DNA of 64,000 nucleotides, taken from the NCBI GenBank assembly GCA_963728395.1, contig CAVSJJ010000001.1, positions 62,001-126,000 of the forward strand, in the 5' to 3' direction. The number at the start of each line of letters is the position of its first letter. Position 1 is the stretch's first letter. Shown here piece after piece: positions 57,557-64,000 of the stretch. The notes under the pieces are model-generated. The model was given only the letters and a program-made list of their open reading frames with translations, was not told the origin of the DNA and made no database searches. A program made the position numbers and the translations under genes. This DNA comes from CAVSJJ01 sp963728395 (GTDB lineage Bacteria > Actinomycetota > Actinomycetes > Actinomycetales > Dermatophilaceae).

Positions 57557-58479
57557 TGTTCGGTCCTTTCGTCCGGGTCGCCGCGGGTCTCGCTCTCGCC
57601 GCGACGGCCTCCCTCGCCCTGGCCGGCTGCGGCTCCTCCACCTCCGGGCGGGGTGCCGGGACGGTCTCGGTGACGGCCGCCTTCTACCCCCTCGCCTACG
57701 CCGCCGAGCGGGTCGGTGGCGACCACGTCGTCGTCACCAGCCTGACCAAGCCCGGCGCCGAGCCGCACGACCTCGAGCTGACGCCGCGCCAGGTCGCCCA
57801 GATGACCGACGCGACCCTCATCGTCTACGAGAAGGGGTTCCAGCCGGCCGTCGACGACGCGGTGGCCACCGTCGGGGGGTCCGCCGGCTTCGACGTCTCG
57901 TCCGCGGCGCGGCTCACCCTGCCCGCCCCGCACGAGAGCGGCCAGGCCCAGACGCTGTCGGTCGACCCCCACTTCTGGCTCGACCCGACGCGGTACGCCG
58001 ACGTCGTCACGGCGATCGGCACCCAGCTCGCCGCGAAGGACCCGGGTCATGCCGCCGACTACCGGGCGAATGCCGCCGCGATGGTCACCGAGCTCGAGGC
58101 CCTCGACCAGGCCTTCCGGTCCGGCCTGGCCCGGTGCGCCGAGCAGACGATCGTCACGGGCCATGCGGCCTTCGGCTATCTGGCCCAGCGGTACGGCCTC
58201 ACCCAGGTCAGCGTCAGCGGCATCTCGCCGGACATCGAGCCGACCGCGTCCCAGATGAGCGACATCGTCGCGCTCGTGCGCCGCGAGGGCGTCTCGACCG
58301 TCTACGCCGAGACCCTCGTCAGCCCCGCCCTCGTCGAGACCATCGCCCGCGAGACCGGGGCCACCGTGGCCGTGCTCGACCCGGTGGCCGGCATCACGAA
58401 GGAGTCCGCGGGCCGGGACTACTTCGCCGTCATGCGCGCCGACCTCGCAACCCTCGAGAAGGGACAGCAGTGCTCGTGA
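57556..58479 (+). CDS. znuA: Zinc ABC transporter substrate-binding lipoprotein
   Basis: 307 residues from ATG 57556. An in-frame ATG at 57541 lies before the Zur box and is less likely. The lipobox LAGC gives a lipidated protein. The cluster A-I metal ligands are visible: His in GAEPHDLELTP, His in DPHFWLDP, His in VTGHAAFGYLA and a C-terminal acidic ligand region (LDPVAGI). There is no long His-rich loop as in proteobacterial ZnuA. It captures Zn(II) for ZnuB/C. It overlaps znuC. Confidence 0.93.
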   Translation: MFGPFVRVAAGLALAATASLALAGCGSSTSGRGAGTVSVTAAFYPLAYAAERVGGDHVVVTSLTKPGAEPHDLELTPRQVAQMTDATLIVYEKGFQPAVDDAVATVGGSAGFDVSSAARLTLPAPHESGQAQTLSVDPHFWLDPTRYADVVTAIGTQLAAKDPGHAADYRANAAAMVTELEALDQAFRSGLARCAEQTIVTGHAAFGYLAQRYGLTQVSVSGISPDIEPTASQMSDIVALVRREGVSTVYAETLVSPALVETIARETGATVAVLDPVAGITKESAGRDYFAVMRADLATLEKGQQCS

Positions 58480-59300
58480 GTGAGCCCCCCGTCATCTCGC
58501 TGCGCGAGGCGTCCTTCGGCTACGGGGACATCCCCGTCGTCTCCCGGGTCGATCTCGACATCCACCGCGGCGACGTCGTCGCCGTCCTCGGCCCCAACGG
58601 CTCGGGCAAGTCGACGCTGATCAAGGGCGTCCTCGGCCTCGATGACCACCTCGGCGGCGCCGTCGAGCTGTTCGGGGTGCCACGGGACCGGTTCCGTGAG
58701 TTCACCCGACTCGGCTACGTTCCCCAGCGTCATTCCCTCTCGGCGTCGGTCCGGGCGACCGCAGCCGAGATCGTCGAGGTGGGCCGGCTGCCACACCGCC
58801 CCTGGTGGCGCCCGGCCTCCCGAGAGGATCGGCGGGTCGTCACCCGGTCGCTCGAGGTCGTCGGACTCGCCGACCGGGCCACCGAGGACGTCAGCACCTT
58901 CTCCGGAGGCCAGCAGCGGCGGGTCCTCATCGCCCGCGCCCTGGCCTCGAGGCCGGACATCCTCGTCATGGACGAACCGACCGCGGGAGTCGACGCCGGC
59001 AACCAGCGGGTCCTCGTCGACGTCCTCCACCGGCTCGCGGCGCAGGGCACGACGATGGTCATCGTCACCCACGAGCTCGCCGCCCTCACGGACCTCGTGA
59101 CCCGGGTGGTCTGCCTCAGCAACGGTGCCGTCGACTTCGACGGGACGGCCACGGCATACGCCGCTCACAGCGGCGCGCACAGCCCTGGCGACGACCACCA
59201 TCCCTACCCGGCCCCACCAGGCTCCGGCACGGTCCACGACGCCGGCGTCTCCGGGCCGCTCGACGCGACCGGGTCCGACGAGGGGGCGCGCCGTGCCTGA
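58470..59300 (+). CDS. znuC: Zinc ABC transporter ATP-binding protein
   Basis: 276 residues from GTG 58470 (GAGAAGGGA upstream; GTG 58476 is an alternative). Walker A is LGPNGSGKSTLIKG, the Q-loop YVPQRHSLSAS, the signature FSGGQQRRVLIARALA, Walker B ILVMDEPTAGVD and the H-loop VTHELAAL. The C-terminal 45 residues are rich in His, Pro and Gly (GDDHHPYPAPPGSG). It overlaps znuA by 10 nt and znuB by 8 nt. Confidence 0.94.
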   Translation: MLVSEPPVISLREASFGYGDIPVVSRVDLDIHRGDVVAVLGPNGSGKSTLIKGVLGLDDHLGGAVELFGVPRDRFREFTRLGYVPQRHSLSASVRATAAEIVEVGRLPHRPWWRPASREDRRVVTRSLEVVGLADRATEDVSTFSGGQQRRVLIARALASRPDILVMDEPTAGVDAGNQRVLVDVLHRLAAQGTTMVIVTHELAALTDLVTRVVCLSNGAVDFDGTATAYAAHSGAHSPGDDHHPYPAPPGSGTVHDAGVSGPLDATGSDEGARRA

Positions 59301-60309
59301 GCTCCTCGCCCTCGACTTCATGCGCCAGGCACTGCTCGCGGCCCTCCTCGTCGGCGTCGCCGCGCCACTCGTCGGCGTCTTCCTCGTCCAGCGCCGCCTC
59401 TCGCTCATCGGCGACGGGATGGGCCACGTGTCGCTCGCCGGTGTCGCCATCGGCATCCTCACCGGGTCGGCGCCGGTCCTGACCGCCCTCGGCGCGGCCG
59501 TCCTCGCCGCCGTCGCCGTCGAGCTGATCCGGGTCCGTGGCCGCACGAGCGGCGACATCGCGCTCGCGGTCATGTTCTACGGCGGCATTGCGGCCGGCGT
59601 GGTCCTCATCTCGATGTCCACCGCATCGAGTCCGGCCAACCTCACCGGGTACCTCTTCGGGGCGATCCTCACGACGAGCACGGCGGACCTCCAGGTCTTC
59701 GCCGTCCTCGCCGTCGTCGTCCTCGCCGTCACCTCGGTCCTGCGCCCCCGGCTCTTCGCCGTCGCCAACGACGAGGAGTACGCCCGGGCGACCGGCATGC
59801 GGGTCACCGCGCTCAACCTCACCCTCGCCGTCCTGACCGCCGTCACCGTCGTCGTCTCGATGCGGGTCGTCGGGCTGCTCCTCATCAGCGCGCTGATGAT
59901 CATCCCCAACGCGACCGCGCAGGTGTTCGCGCACAGCTTCCGCTCCTCGGTGCGCTGGGCCGTCGGGATGGGGGTGCTCGCCAGCGTCGGCGGGGTCGTC
60001 GGCTCGTACTACGCGGGGACCCCGTCCGGCGGCACGATCGTTCTCCTCGCCATCGCCGTCTTCCTCCTCGCGACCACCCTCGGGGCGACCCGACGCCGGC
60101 TCGCCGCGGTCCGGCACCGGCGGGCCGAGACCCACGACCACGAGCACGGCCCCGGCTGCGGGCACCCCACGCTCACCCATGGCGACCACGTCGACTACGT
60201 CCACGACGGCCACCGGCACGCTCCGCACGAGGGCCACTGGGACGAGCACGCCGACCACGGCTCGCCGACCGACCACGGCGGGCGCGGCGACGGGGCGGTG
60301 AGCCGATGA
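59293..60309 (+). CDS. znuB: Zinc ABC transporter permease with His-rich tail
   Basis: 338 residues from GTG 59293. The ABC-3 permease core of about eight helices (VGVFLVQRRLSLIGDGMGHVSLAG, in part) ends near residue 275. A cytoplasmic tail of about 55 residues then carries 14 histidines (THDHEHGPGCGH and DGHRHAPHEGHWDEHADHG). The tail probably buffers zinc arriving through the pore. The stop overlaps the zur ATG (ATGA). Confidence 0.93.
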   Translation: MPELLALDFMRQALLAALLVGVAAPLVGVFLVQRRLSLIGDGMGHVSLAGVAIGILTGSAPVLTALGAAVLAAVAVELIRVRGRTSGDIALAVMFYGGIAAGVVLISMSTASSPANLTGYLFGAILTTSTADLQVFAVLAVVVLAVTSVLRPRLFAVANDEEYARATGMRVTALNLTLAVLTAVTVVVSMRVVGLLLISALMIIPNATAQVFAHSFRSSVRWAVGMGVLASVGGVVGSYYAGTPSGGTIVLLAIAVFLLATTLGATRRRLAAVRHRRAETHDHEHGPGCGHPTLTHGDHVDYVHDGHRHAPHEGHWDEHADHGSPTDHGGRGDGAVSR

Positions 60310-60725
60310 GCGCCGCACCGGACCAGGGCGGCACGGAGCGGCGGGCGACGCGGCAGCGGGCCGCCCTCACCGAGGCCCTGGCCGGGTCGACGGTCTTCCT
60401 CTCGGCGCAGGAGATCCACGCCCGGCTACGCGCCGCAGGCACCCGGGTCGGCCTCGCGACCGTGTACCGCAACCTCCAGGCGATGGCCGCCGACGGTGAG
60501 GTCGACACGATGCGGACCGAGGACGGGGAGTGCGTGTACCGCGCGTGTGCGACCGACGCCCATCACCACCACCTCGTCTGCCGGCGCTGCGGCCGCACCG
60601 TCGAGGTCGCCGACCGCCGGGTCGAGAGCTGGGCCGCGGCCGTGGCGGCCGAGTACGGGTTCAGCGAGGTGCGGCATACCCTCGAGATCGACGGGCTGTG
60701 CGCCCGCTGCGCCACCGCGCGATAG
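60306..60725 (+). CDS. zur: Zinc uptake regulator Zur (Fur family)
   Basis: 139 residues. The winged helix is RATRQRAALTEALAGS with TRVGLATVYRNLQAM. The regulatory metal site is around DAHHHHLVCRRCGRTVEV, and a second CxxC is in GLCARCATAR; together CRRC and CARC make the structural zinc site. With zinc bound it should repress the znuACB-zur operon through the box at 57542. Confidence 0.94.
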   Translation: MSAAPDQGGTERRATRQRAALTEALAGSTVFLSAQEIHARLRAAGTRVGLATVYRNLQAMAADGEVDTMRTEDGECVYRACATDAHHHHLVCRRCGRTVEVADRRVESWAAAVAAEYGFSEVRHTLEIDGLCARCATAR

Positions 60726-60726
60726 C

Positions 60727-60783
60727 CCCCGGGTCGAGGTAATCCGAGACCCGCACCCGGCACCGGAATACCTCGACCCGGGG
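60727..60783. terminator. Bidirectional terminator between zur and uppS
   Basis: 20-nt arms CCCCGGGTCGAGGTAATCCG (60727-60746) and 60764-60783 pair at 19 of 20 positions across a 17-nt loop. It is 1 nt after the zur stop and 76 nt beyond the end of convergent uppS. Confidence 0.85.
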
Positions 60784-60859
60784 AAGGGGAGGGACACCGG
60801 CACGGGAGGTGATTCGGACTCCGGCCGCCGCCGGCGTCAGGAGGCGGACTGGACCCGCG

Positions 60860-61651
60860 TCAGGAGGCGGACTGGTCGCCGGCGTCCGGCCGGTCGACGG
60901 CGCCGCCGTAGCGCCGGTCCCGCGCGACGTAGGTCTCGATGGCCTGCCACAGGTGCCGGCGGTCGAAGTCGGGCCACAGCGTGTCGAGGAAGACCAGCTC
61001 GGCGTAGGCGCTCTGCCAGAGGAGGAAGTTGCTCGTCCGCTGCTCCCCCGAGCTGCGGACGAAGAGGTCGACGTCCGGCATGTCCGGCTCGGGGAGGTAG
61101 CGCGCGATGGTGCGCTCGTCGACCGCCTTCGCCTTGAGCCTGCCTCGGGCGACGTCCTCGGCGATCCGGCGTGCGGCGTCACCGATCTCGGCCCGGCCGC
61201 CGTAGTTGACGCAGAAGTAGAGGGTGAGCCCGGTGTTGTGCCTCGTCAGCTCCTCGGCGGCCTCGAGCTCGGTGATGACCGAGCGCCACAGCCGCGGTCG
61301 TCGGCCGACCCAGCGCATCCGCACGCCCCAGTCGTTGAGCTGGTCCCGTCGCCGGCGGATGACCTCCCGGTTGAACCCCATGAGGAAGCGGACCTCGTCG
61401 GGCGAGCGCTTCCAGTTCTCGGTCGAGAAGGCATATGCGGACAGATGTCCCACCCCGGCCTCGATCGCGCCCGCGACGACGTCGAGCAGGGCCGCCTCGC
61501 CCGCCTCGTGGCCCTTGGTCCGGGGCAGCCCGCGGGCGTTGGCCCACCGACCGTTGCCGTCCATGACGATGGCGACGTGGTTCGGGACGCTGCCGGGCGG
61601 GAGGTCCGGTGGCGTCGCACCCGTCGGATGCGGGAACGGCCGGGTGGTCAC
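60860..61651 (-). CDS. uppS: Isoprenyl transferase (undecaprenyl diphosphate synthase type)
   Basis: 263 residues from GTG 61651. The cis-prenyltransferase signature HVAIVMDGNGRWA (Asp near 38) is present, with NYGGRAEIGDA and the C-terminal DLFVRSSGEQRTSNFLLWQ (in part). It builds the polyprenyl carrier for cell wall synthesis. The start overlaps the recO stop (GTGA). The stop codon lies in a tandemly duplicated 19-nt stretch (GCGTCAGGAGGCGGACTGG at about 60833 and 60856). Confidence 0.94.
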   Translation of the reverse strand: MTTRPFPHPTGATPPDLPPGSVPNHVAIVMDGNGRWANARGLPRTKGHEAGEAALLDVVAGAIEAGVGHLSAYAFSTENWKRSPDEVRFLMGFNREVIRRRRDQLNDWGVRMRWVGRRPRLWRSVITELEAAEELTRHNTGLTLYFCVNYGGRAEIGDAARRIAEDVARGRLKAKAVDERTIARYLPEPDMPDVDLFVRSSGEQRTSNFLLWQSAYAELVFLDTLWPDFDRRHLWQAIETYVARDRRYGGAVDRPDAGDQSAS

Positions 61652-62373
61652 CGGTCCACCATACGAAGGCTGCGCAGCCCGCGTTCGAGATGCCACTGGA
61701 GGAAGGCCGTCGTCAGGCCGCTGCCCTCGCGGCGGTTCCGCGGCTCGGAGGCGTCGGCGAGCGCCCAGTCCCCGGCGAGGAGGGCCGCGAGGAGCGCCAC
61801 CGTCTCCGGCGCGGGCGCCGCCGAGCCGGGGGGACGGCATCCGGAGCAGACCACACCGCCGGAGGCGACATGGAAGGCGCGGTGCGGTCCGGGCGCCCCA
61901 CAGCGGGCGCAGTCGTGGAAGCTCGGGGCATAGCCGGCGATCGAGAGTGCCCGCAGGAGATAGGCGTCGAGGACGAGGCCGGGGTCGTGCTCACCGCCGG
62001 CGAGCGAACGGAGGGCGCCGGTGACCAGGAGGAACTGCTGAATCGCCGGCTCGTGCTCCTCGGTGAGCCGGTCGCACGTCTCCAGTACGGCCGTCGCGGC
62101 GGTCCACGAAGGGTAGTCGCGAGCGATGGCGTCGCCCCACGGCGCGAGCGTCTCGGCCTGGGTGACCGTGTCGAGGTTGCGGCCCTCATAGGCCTGGACG
62201 TCGATGAGCATCGCCGGCTCGAGCCGGGCACCGAACCGCGAGGTCGTGCGACGCACGCCCTTGCCGACCGCGCGGACCTTGCCGAACCGACGGGTGAGCA
62301 GGGTGATGATCCGGTCGGCCTCCCCCAGCTTGTGGGTGCGCAGGACGACCGCCTCGTCACGGTAGAGCGGCAC
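61648..62373 (-). CDS. recO: DNA repair protein RecO
   Basis: 241 residues from GTG 62373. The N-terminal OB-fold reads YRDEAVVLRTHKLGEADRII and GKVRAVGKGVRRTTSRFGARL (in part). The zinc site is CARCGAPGPHRAFH with VCSGCRPP. It loads RecA onto SSB-coated DNA in the RecFOR pathway. It is coupled to uppS, the usual actinobacterial order. Confidence 0.94.
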   Translation of the reverse strand: MPLYRDEAVVLRTHKLGEADRIITLLTRRFGKVRAVGKGVRRTTSRFGARLEPAMLIDVQAYEGRNLDTVTQAETLAPWGDAIARDYPSWTAATAVLETCDRLTEEHEPAIQQFLLVTGALRSLAGGEHDPGLVLDAYLLRALSIAGYAPSFHDCARCGAPGPHRAFHVASGGVVCSGCRPPGSAAPAPETVALLAALLAGDWALADASEPRNRREGSGLTTAFLQWHLERGLRSLRMVDR

Positions 62374-62465
62374 CCCCCCATTGTCGGGGGTCGCGACGAG
62401 TTGCCGGGTATGCCGCCCCGGCCGGTCGCGCCGAGCCCCCACCGGCGGGCGCCTATCGTGGCTGC

Positions 62466-63155
62466 GTGACCCCGCCCGAGCCCTTCTTCGAGCCACTGCC
62501 CGCGCCCCCCGAGCACCTCCAGGACGCCCCCCGGGTCTATCCCGACCTGCCCTTCCAGGTGCCGATGAACATGGTCGGGGTCCCGGTGGCCCTGCGGCTC
62601 GGGCTGGCCCGTGGCCGGGACACCCTCGTCGTGCTCAGCCATGTCGTCGTCTACCAGCGCGGGATCACCCTCACCGTCGACAGCTGGGTCCGTCCCGGCA
62701 CCGAGCTGTCCGAGGCGGGCCGGTCCTGGGAGGCCCTGCGACCCCGGTTCGGGGTCCTGCTCGAGGACGGGACGAGGGTGGGACACGACCCGCTGCTCGG
62801 TTGGCAGGCCCAGGCGGGCGAGCTCGGCGGGGCCGCCGGCCCGGTCGCGCCGGGCCTGGTCCAGGTCGACGGATCCTCCAGCCTGCTGACCACGAGCACG
62901 ACGTGGTGGCTCTACCCCTTCCCGAGCGGGCTGCGGCTCGACCTCGTCGTCGCGTGGGCGGACCGGGGCATCCCGGAGTCGATGACGACGCTCGACCTCG
63001 CGCCCATACACTCCTCGGCCGTCCTCGCCGAGCCGCTCTGGCCGCTGCCCGAGCCGCCGGCGCAGCCCGGTCCGATCGGCGACGGGCGGCCGATGGGGAC
63101 GGCGCCGGGCCCGGGCACCGATCCTGCGGACCCCGGCGTACCGCCGGTGCCGTGA
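62466..63155 (+). CDS. Hypothetical actinobacterial protein
   Basis: 229 residues from GTG 62466. It is beta-rich with the pattern FQVPMNMVGVPVALRLGLARG, VVVYQRGITLTVDSWVRPG, RFGVLLEDGTRVG and STTWWLYPFPSGLRLDLVVAWADRGI (in parts), and has a Pro/Gly-rich tail. No motif or signal is recognised. It is divergent from recO, with 92 nt between. Confidence 0.7.
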   Translation: MTPPEPFFEPLPAPPEHLQDAPRVYPDLPFQVPMNMVGVPVALRLGLARGRDTLVVLSHVVVYQRGITLTVDSWVRPGTELSEAGRSWEALRPRFGVLLEDGTRVGHDPLLGWQAQAGELGGAAGPVAPGLVQVDGSSSLLTTSTTWWLYPFPSGLRLDLVVAWADRGIPESMTTLDLAPIHSSAVLAEPLWPLPEPPAQPGPIGDGRPMGTAPGPGTDPADPGVPPVP

Positions 63156-63174
63156 GGCGGCATACGGTGGAGGA

Positions 63175-64000
63175 ATGGACTATCGATACCTCGGCAACAG
63201 CGGACTGAAGATCTCCGAGATCACCTACGGCAACTGGCTCACCCATGGCTCGCAGGTGGAGAACGACGTGGCGACGCAGTGCGTCCACGCGGCGCTCGAG
63301 AACGAGATCAGCACCTTCGACACGGCGGACGTCTACGCCAACACGGCGGCCGAGACCGTCCTCGGCGAGGCCCTGAAGGGTCAGCGCCGGGAGAGCCTGG
63401 AGATCTTCACGAAGGTCTACTGGCCGACCGGCCCCGGGGGCAAGAACGACACCGGCCTGTCCCGCAAGCACATCATGGAGTCGATCAACGGGTCGCTGAC
63501 CCGCCTCCAGACCGACTACGTCGATCTCTACCAGGCCCACCGCTACGACACCGAGACCCCGCTCGAGGAGACGATGCAGGCCTTCGCGGACATCGTCCGG
63601 CAGGGCAAGGCGCTCTACATCGGCGTGAGCGAGTGGACCGCGGACCAGATCCGCGCCGGGCACGCGCTGGCGCAGGACCTCGGCTTCCAGCTCATCTCGA
63701 GCCAGCCGCAGTACTCGATGCTGTGGCGGGTCATCGAGGGCGAGGTCGTCCCCGCCTGCGAGGAGCTCGGGATCAGCCAGATCGTCTGGAGCCCGATCGC
63801 CCAGGGCGTGCTGACCGGCAAGTACCGGCCCGGCCAGGCCCCGCCGGCCGGATCGCGGGCGACGGACGAGAAGGGGGGCGCCGACATGATCAAGCGGTTC
63901 ATGCGTGACGACGTCCTCGAGCGGGTGCAGGCCCTGGGGCCGATCGCCGACGAGGCGGGCCTGTCGATGGCCCAGCTCGCCGTGGCCTGGGTGCTGCAGA
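63175..64000 (+). CDS. Aldo/keto reductase (3'-truncated by the window end)
   Basis: 275 codons are visible, from ATG 63175 (GGAGGA just upstream). It has the TIM-barrel AKR fold with MDYRYLGNSGLKISEITYG. The catalytic Asp and Tyr are in FDTADVYANTAAE, the Lys in LEIFTKVYWP and the His in YQAHRYD. NADPH-dependent carbonyl reductase, close to the Kv-beta/YghZ-like branch (ADVYANTAAETVLGEALKG, in part). It runs off the end of the window. Confidence 0.92.
   Translation, partial: MDYRYLGNSGLKISEITYGNWLTHGSQVENDVATQCVHAALENEISTFDTADVYANTAAETVLGEALKGQRRESLEIFTKVYWPTGPGGKNDTGLSRKHIMESINGSLTRLQTDYVDLYQAHRYDTETPLEETMQAFADIVRQGKALYIGVSEWTADQIRAGHALAQDLGFQLISSQPQYSMLWRVIEGEVVPACEELGISQIVWSPIAQGVLTGKYRPGQAPPAGSRATDEKGGADMIKRFMRDDVLERVQALGPIADEAGLSMAQLAVAWVLQ

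Noticed and set aside
1..64000. CRISPR array, rRNA genes or a replication origin
   Set aside because: No regularly spaced repeats of CRISPR type, no rRNA-like sequence, and no cluster of DnaA boxes or plasmid iterons was seen.

Overview
The window is 64 kb of very GC-rich, actinobacterial-type chromosome. GTG starts are common, stop/start overlaps (ATGA, GTGA) are tight, and gene sets and orders are typical of Micrococcales: fasR-fabD-fabH-acpP-fabF-accD followed by a DUF3145 gene, aceE of the homodimeric actinobacterial type, gluABCD, dnaG with dgt nearby, and glyS / znuACB-zur / uppS-recO. An Intrasporangiaceae-like genus is a reasonable guess from composition and gene order, but I cannot prove it from sequence alone.

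Layout. 1-16 kb is core: a PH-domain protein and an alpha/beta hydrolase on the minus strand, fdhD, a small membrane protein, aceE, argG, then the type II fatty-acid synthesis operon under a PucR/FasR-type regulator. A CAU-anticodon tRNA follows at 16094-16167. From this tRNA to 29502 lies a 13.3-kb integrative genomic island. It is bounded by a perfect 38-nt direct repeat of the tRNA 3' half (16131-16168 and 29465-29502). It carries a tyrosine integrase and an AlpA-like excisionase, a tiny-peptide transcription unit, two IS3-family elements, an IS21 remnant, a broken IS110-type transposase and three toxin-antitoxin pairs (HigBA-like, VapBC-like, MntA/HepT-like). It also carries a divergent alcohol dehydrogenase / SnoaL-like pair and degenerate gene fragments.

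30-64 kb returns to core sequence. It holds a secreted beta-helix-like protein, a PfkB kinase, a methyltransferase, a GNAT gene broken by a frameshifting deletion, and an FAD amine/amino-acid oxidase divergent from a glutamate-type ABC importer. Then come tRNA-Asn, a CDF transporter, and dnaG with a small partner gene. Next are an ArsR-SRPBCC-VOC operon with two visible operators, a dGTPase-like HD hydrolase and a flavin monooxygenase. An Lrp regulator sits divergent from a Cys/Met-metabolism PLP enzyme, followed by dusB and an ECF sigma factor with a membrane partner. An ABC exporter is joined to a two-component system, and then come glyS, the zinc uptake operon with Zur, uppS/recO, and the start of an aldo/keto reductase.

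The most unusual signal is not a gene. The non-palindromic octamer GTATGCCG (reverse complement CGGCATAC) occurs about 38 times in the roughly 50 kb outside the island, in both orientations equally. It lies in coding and intergenic DNA and often forces rare TAT or GCA codons. I found no copy inside the island. It behaves like a highly iterated genomic signature (uptake-sequence-like or protein/methylase target) and independently marks the island as foreign.
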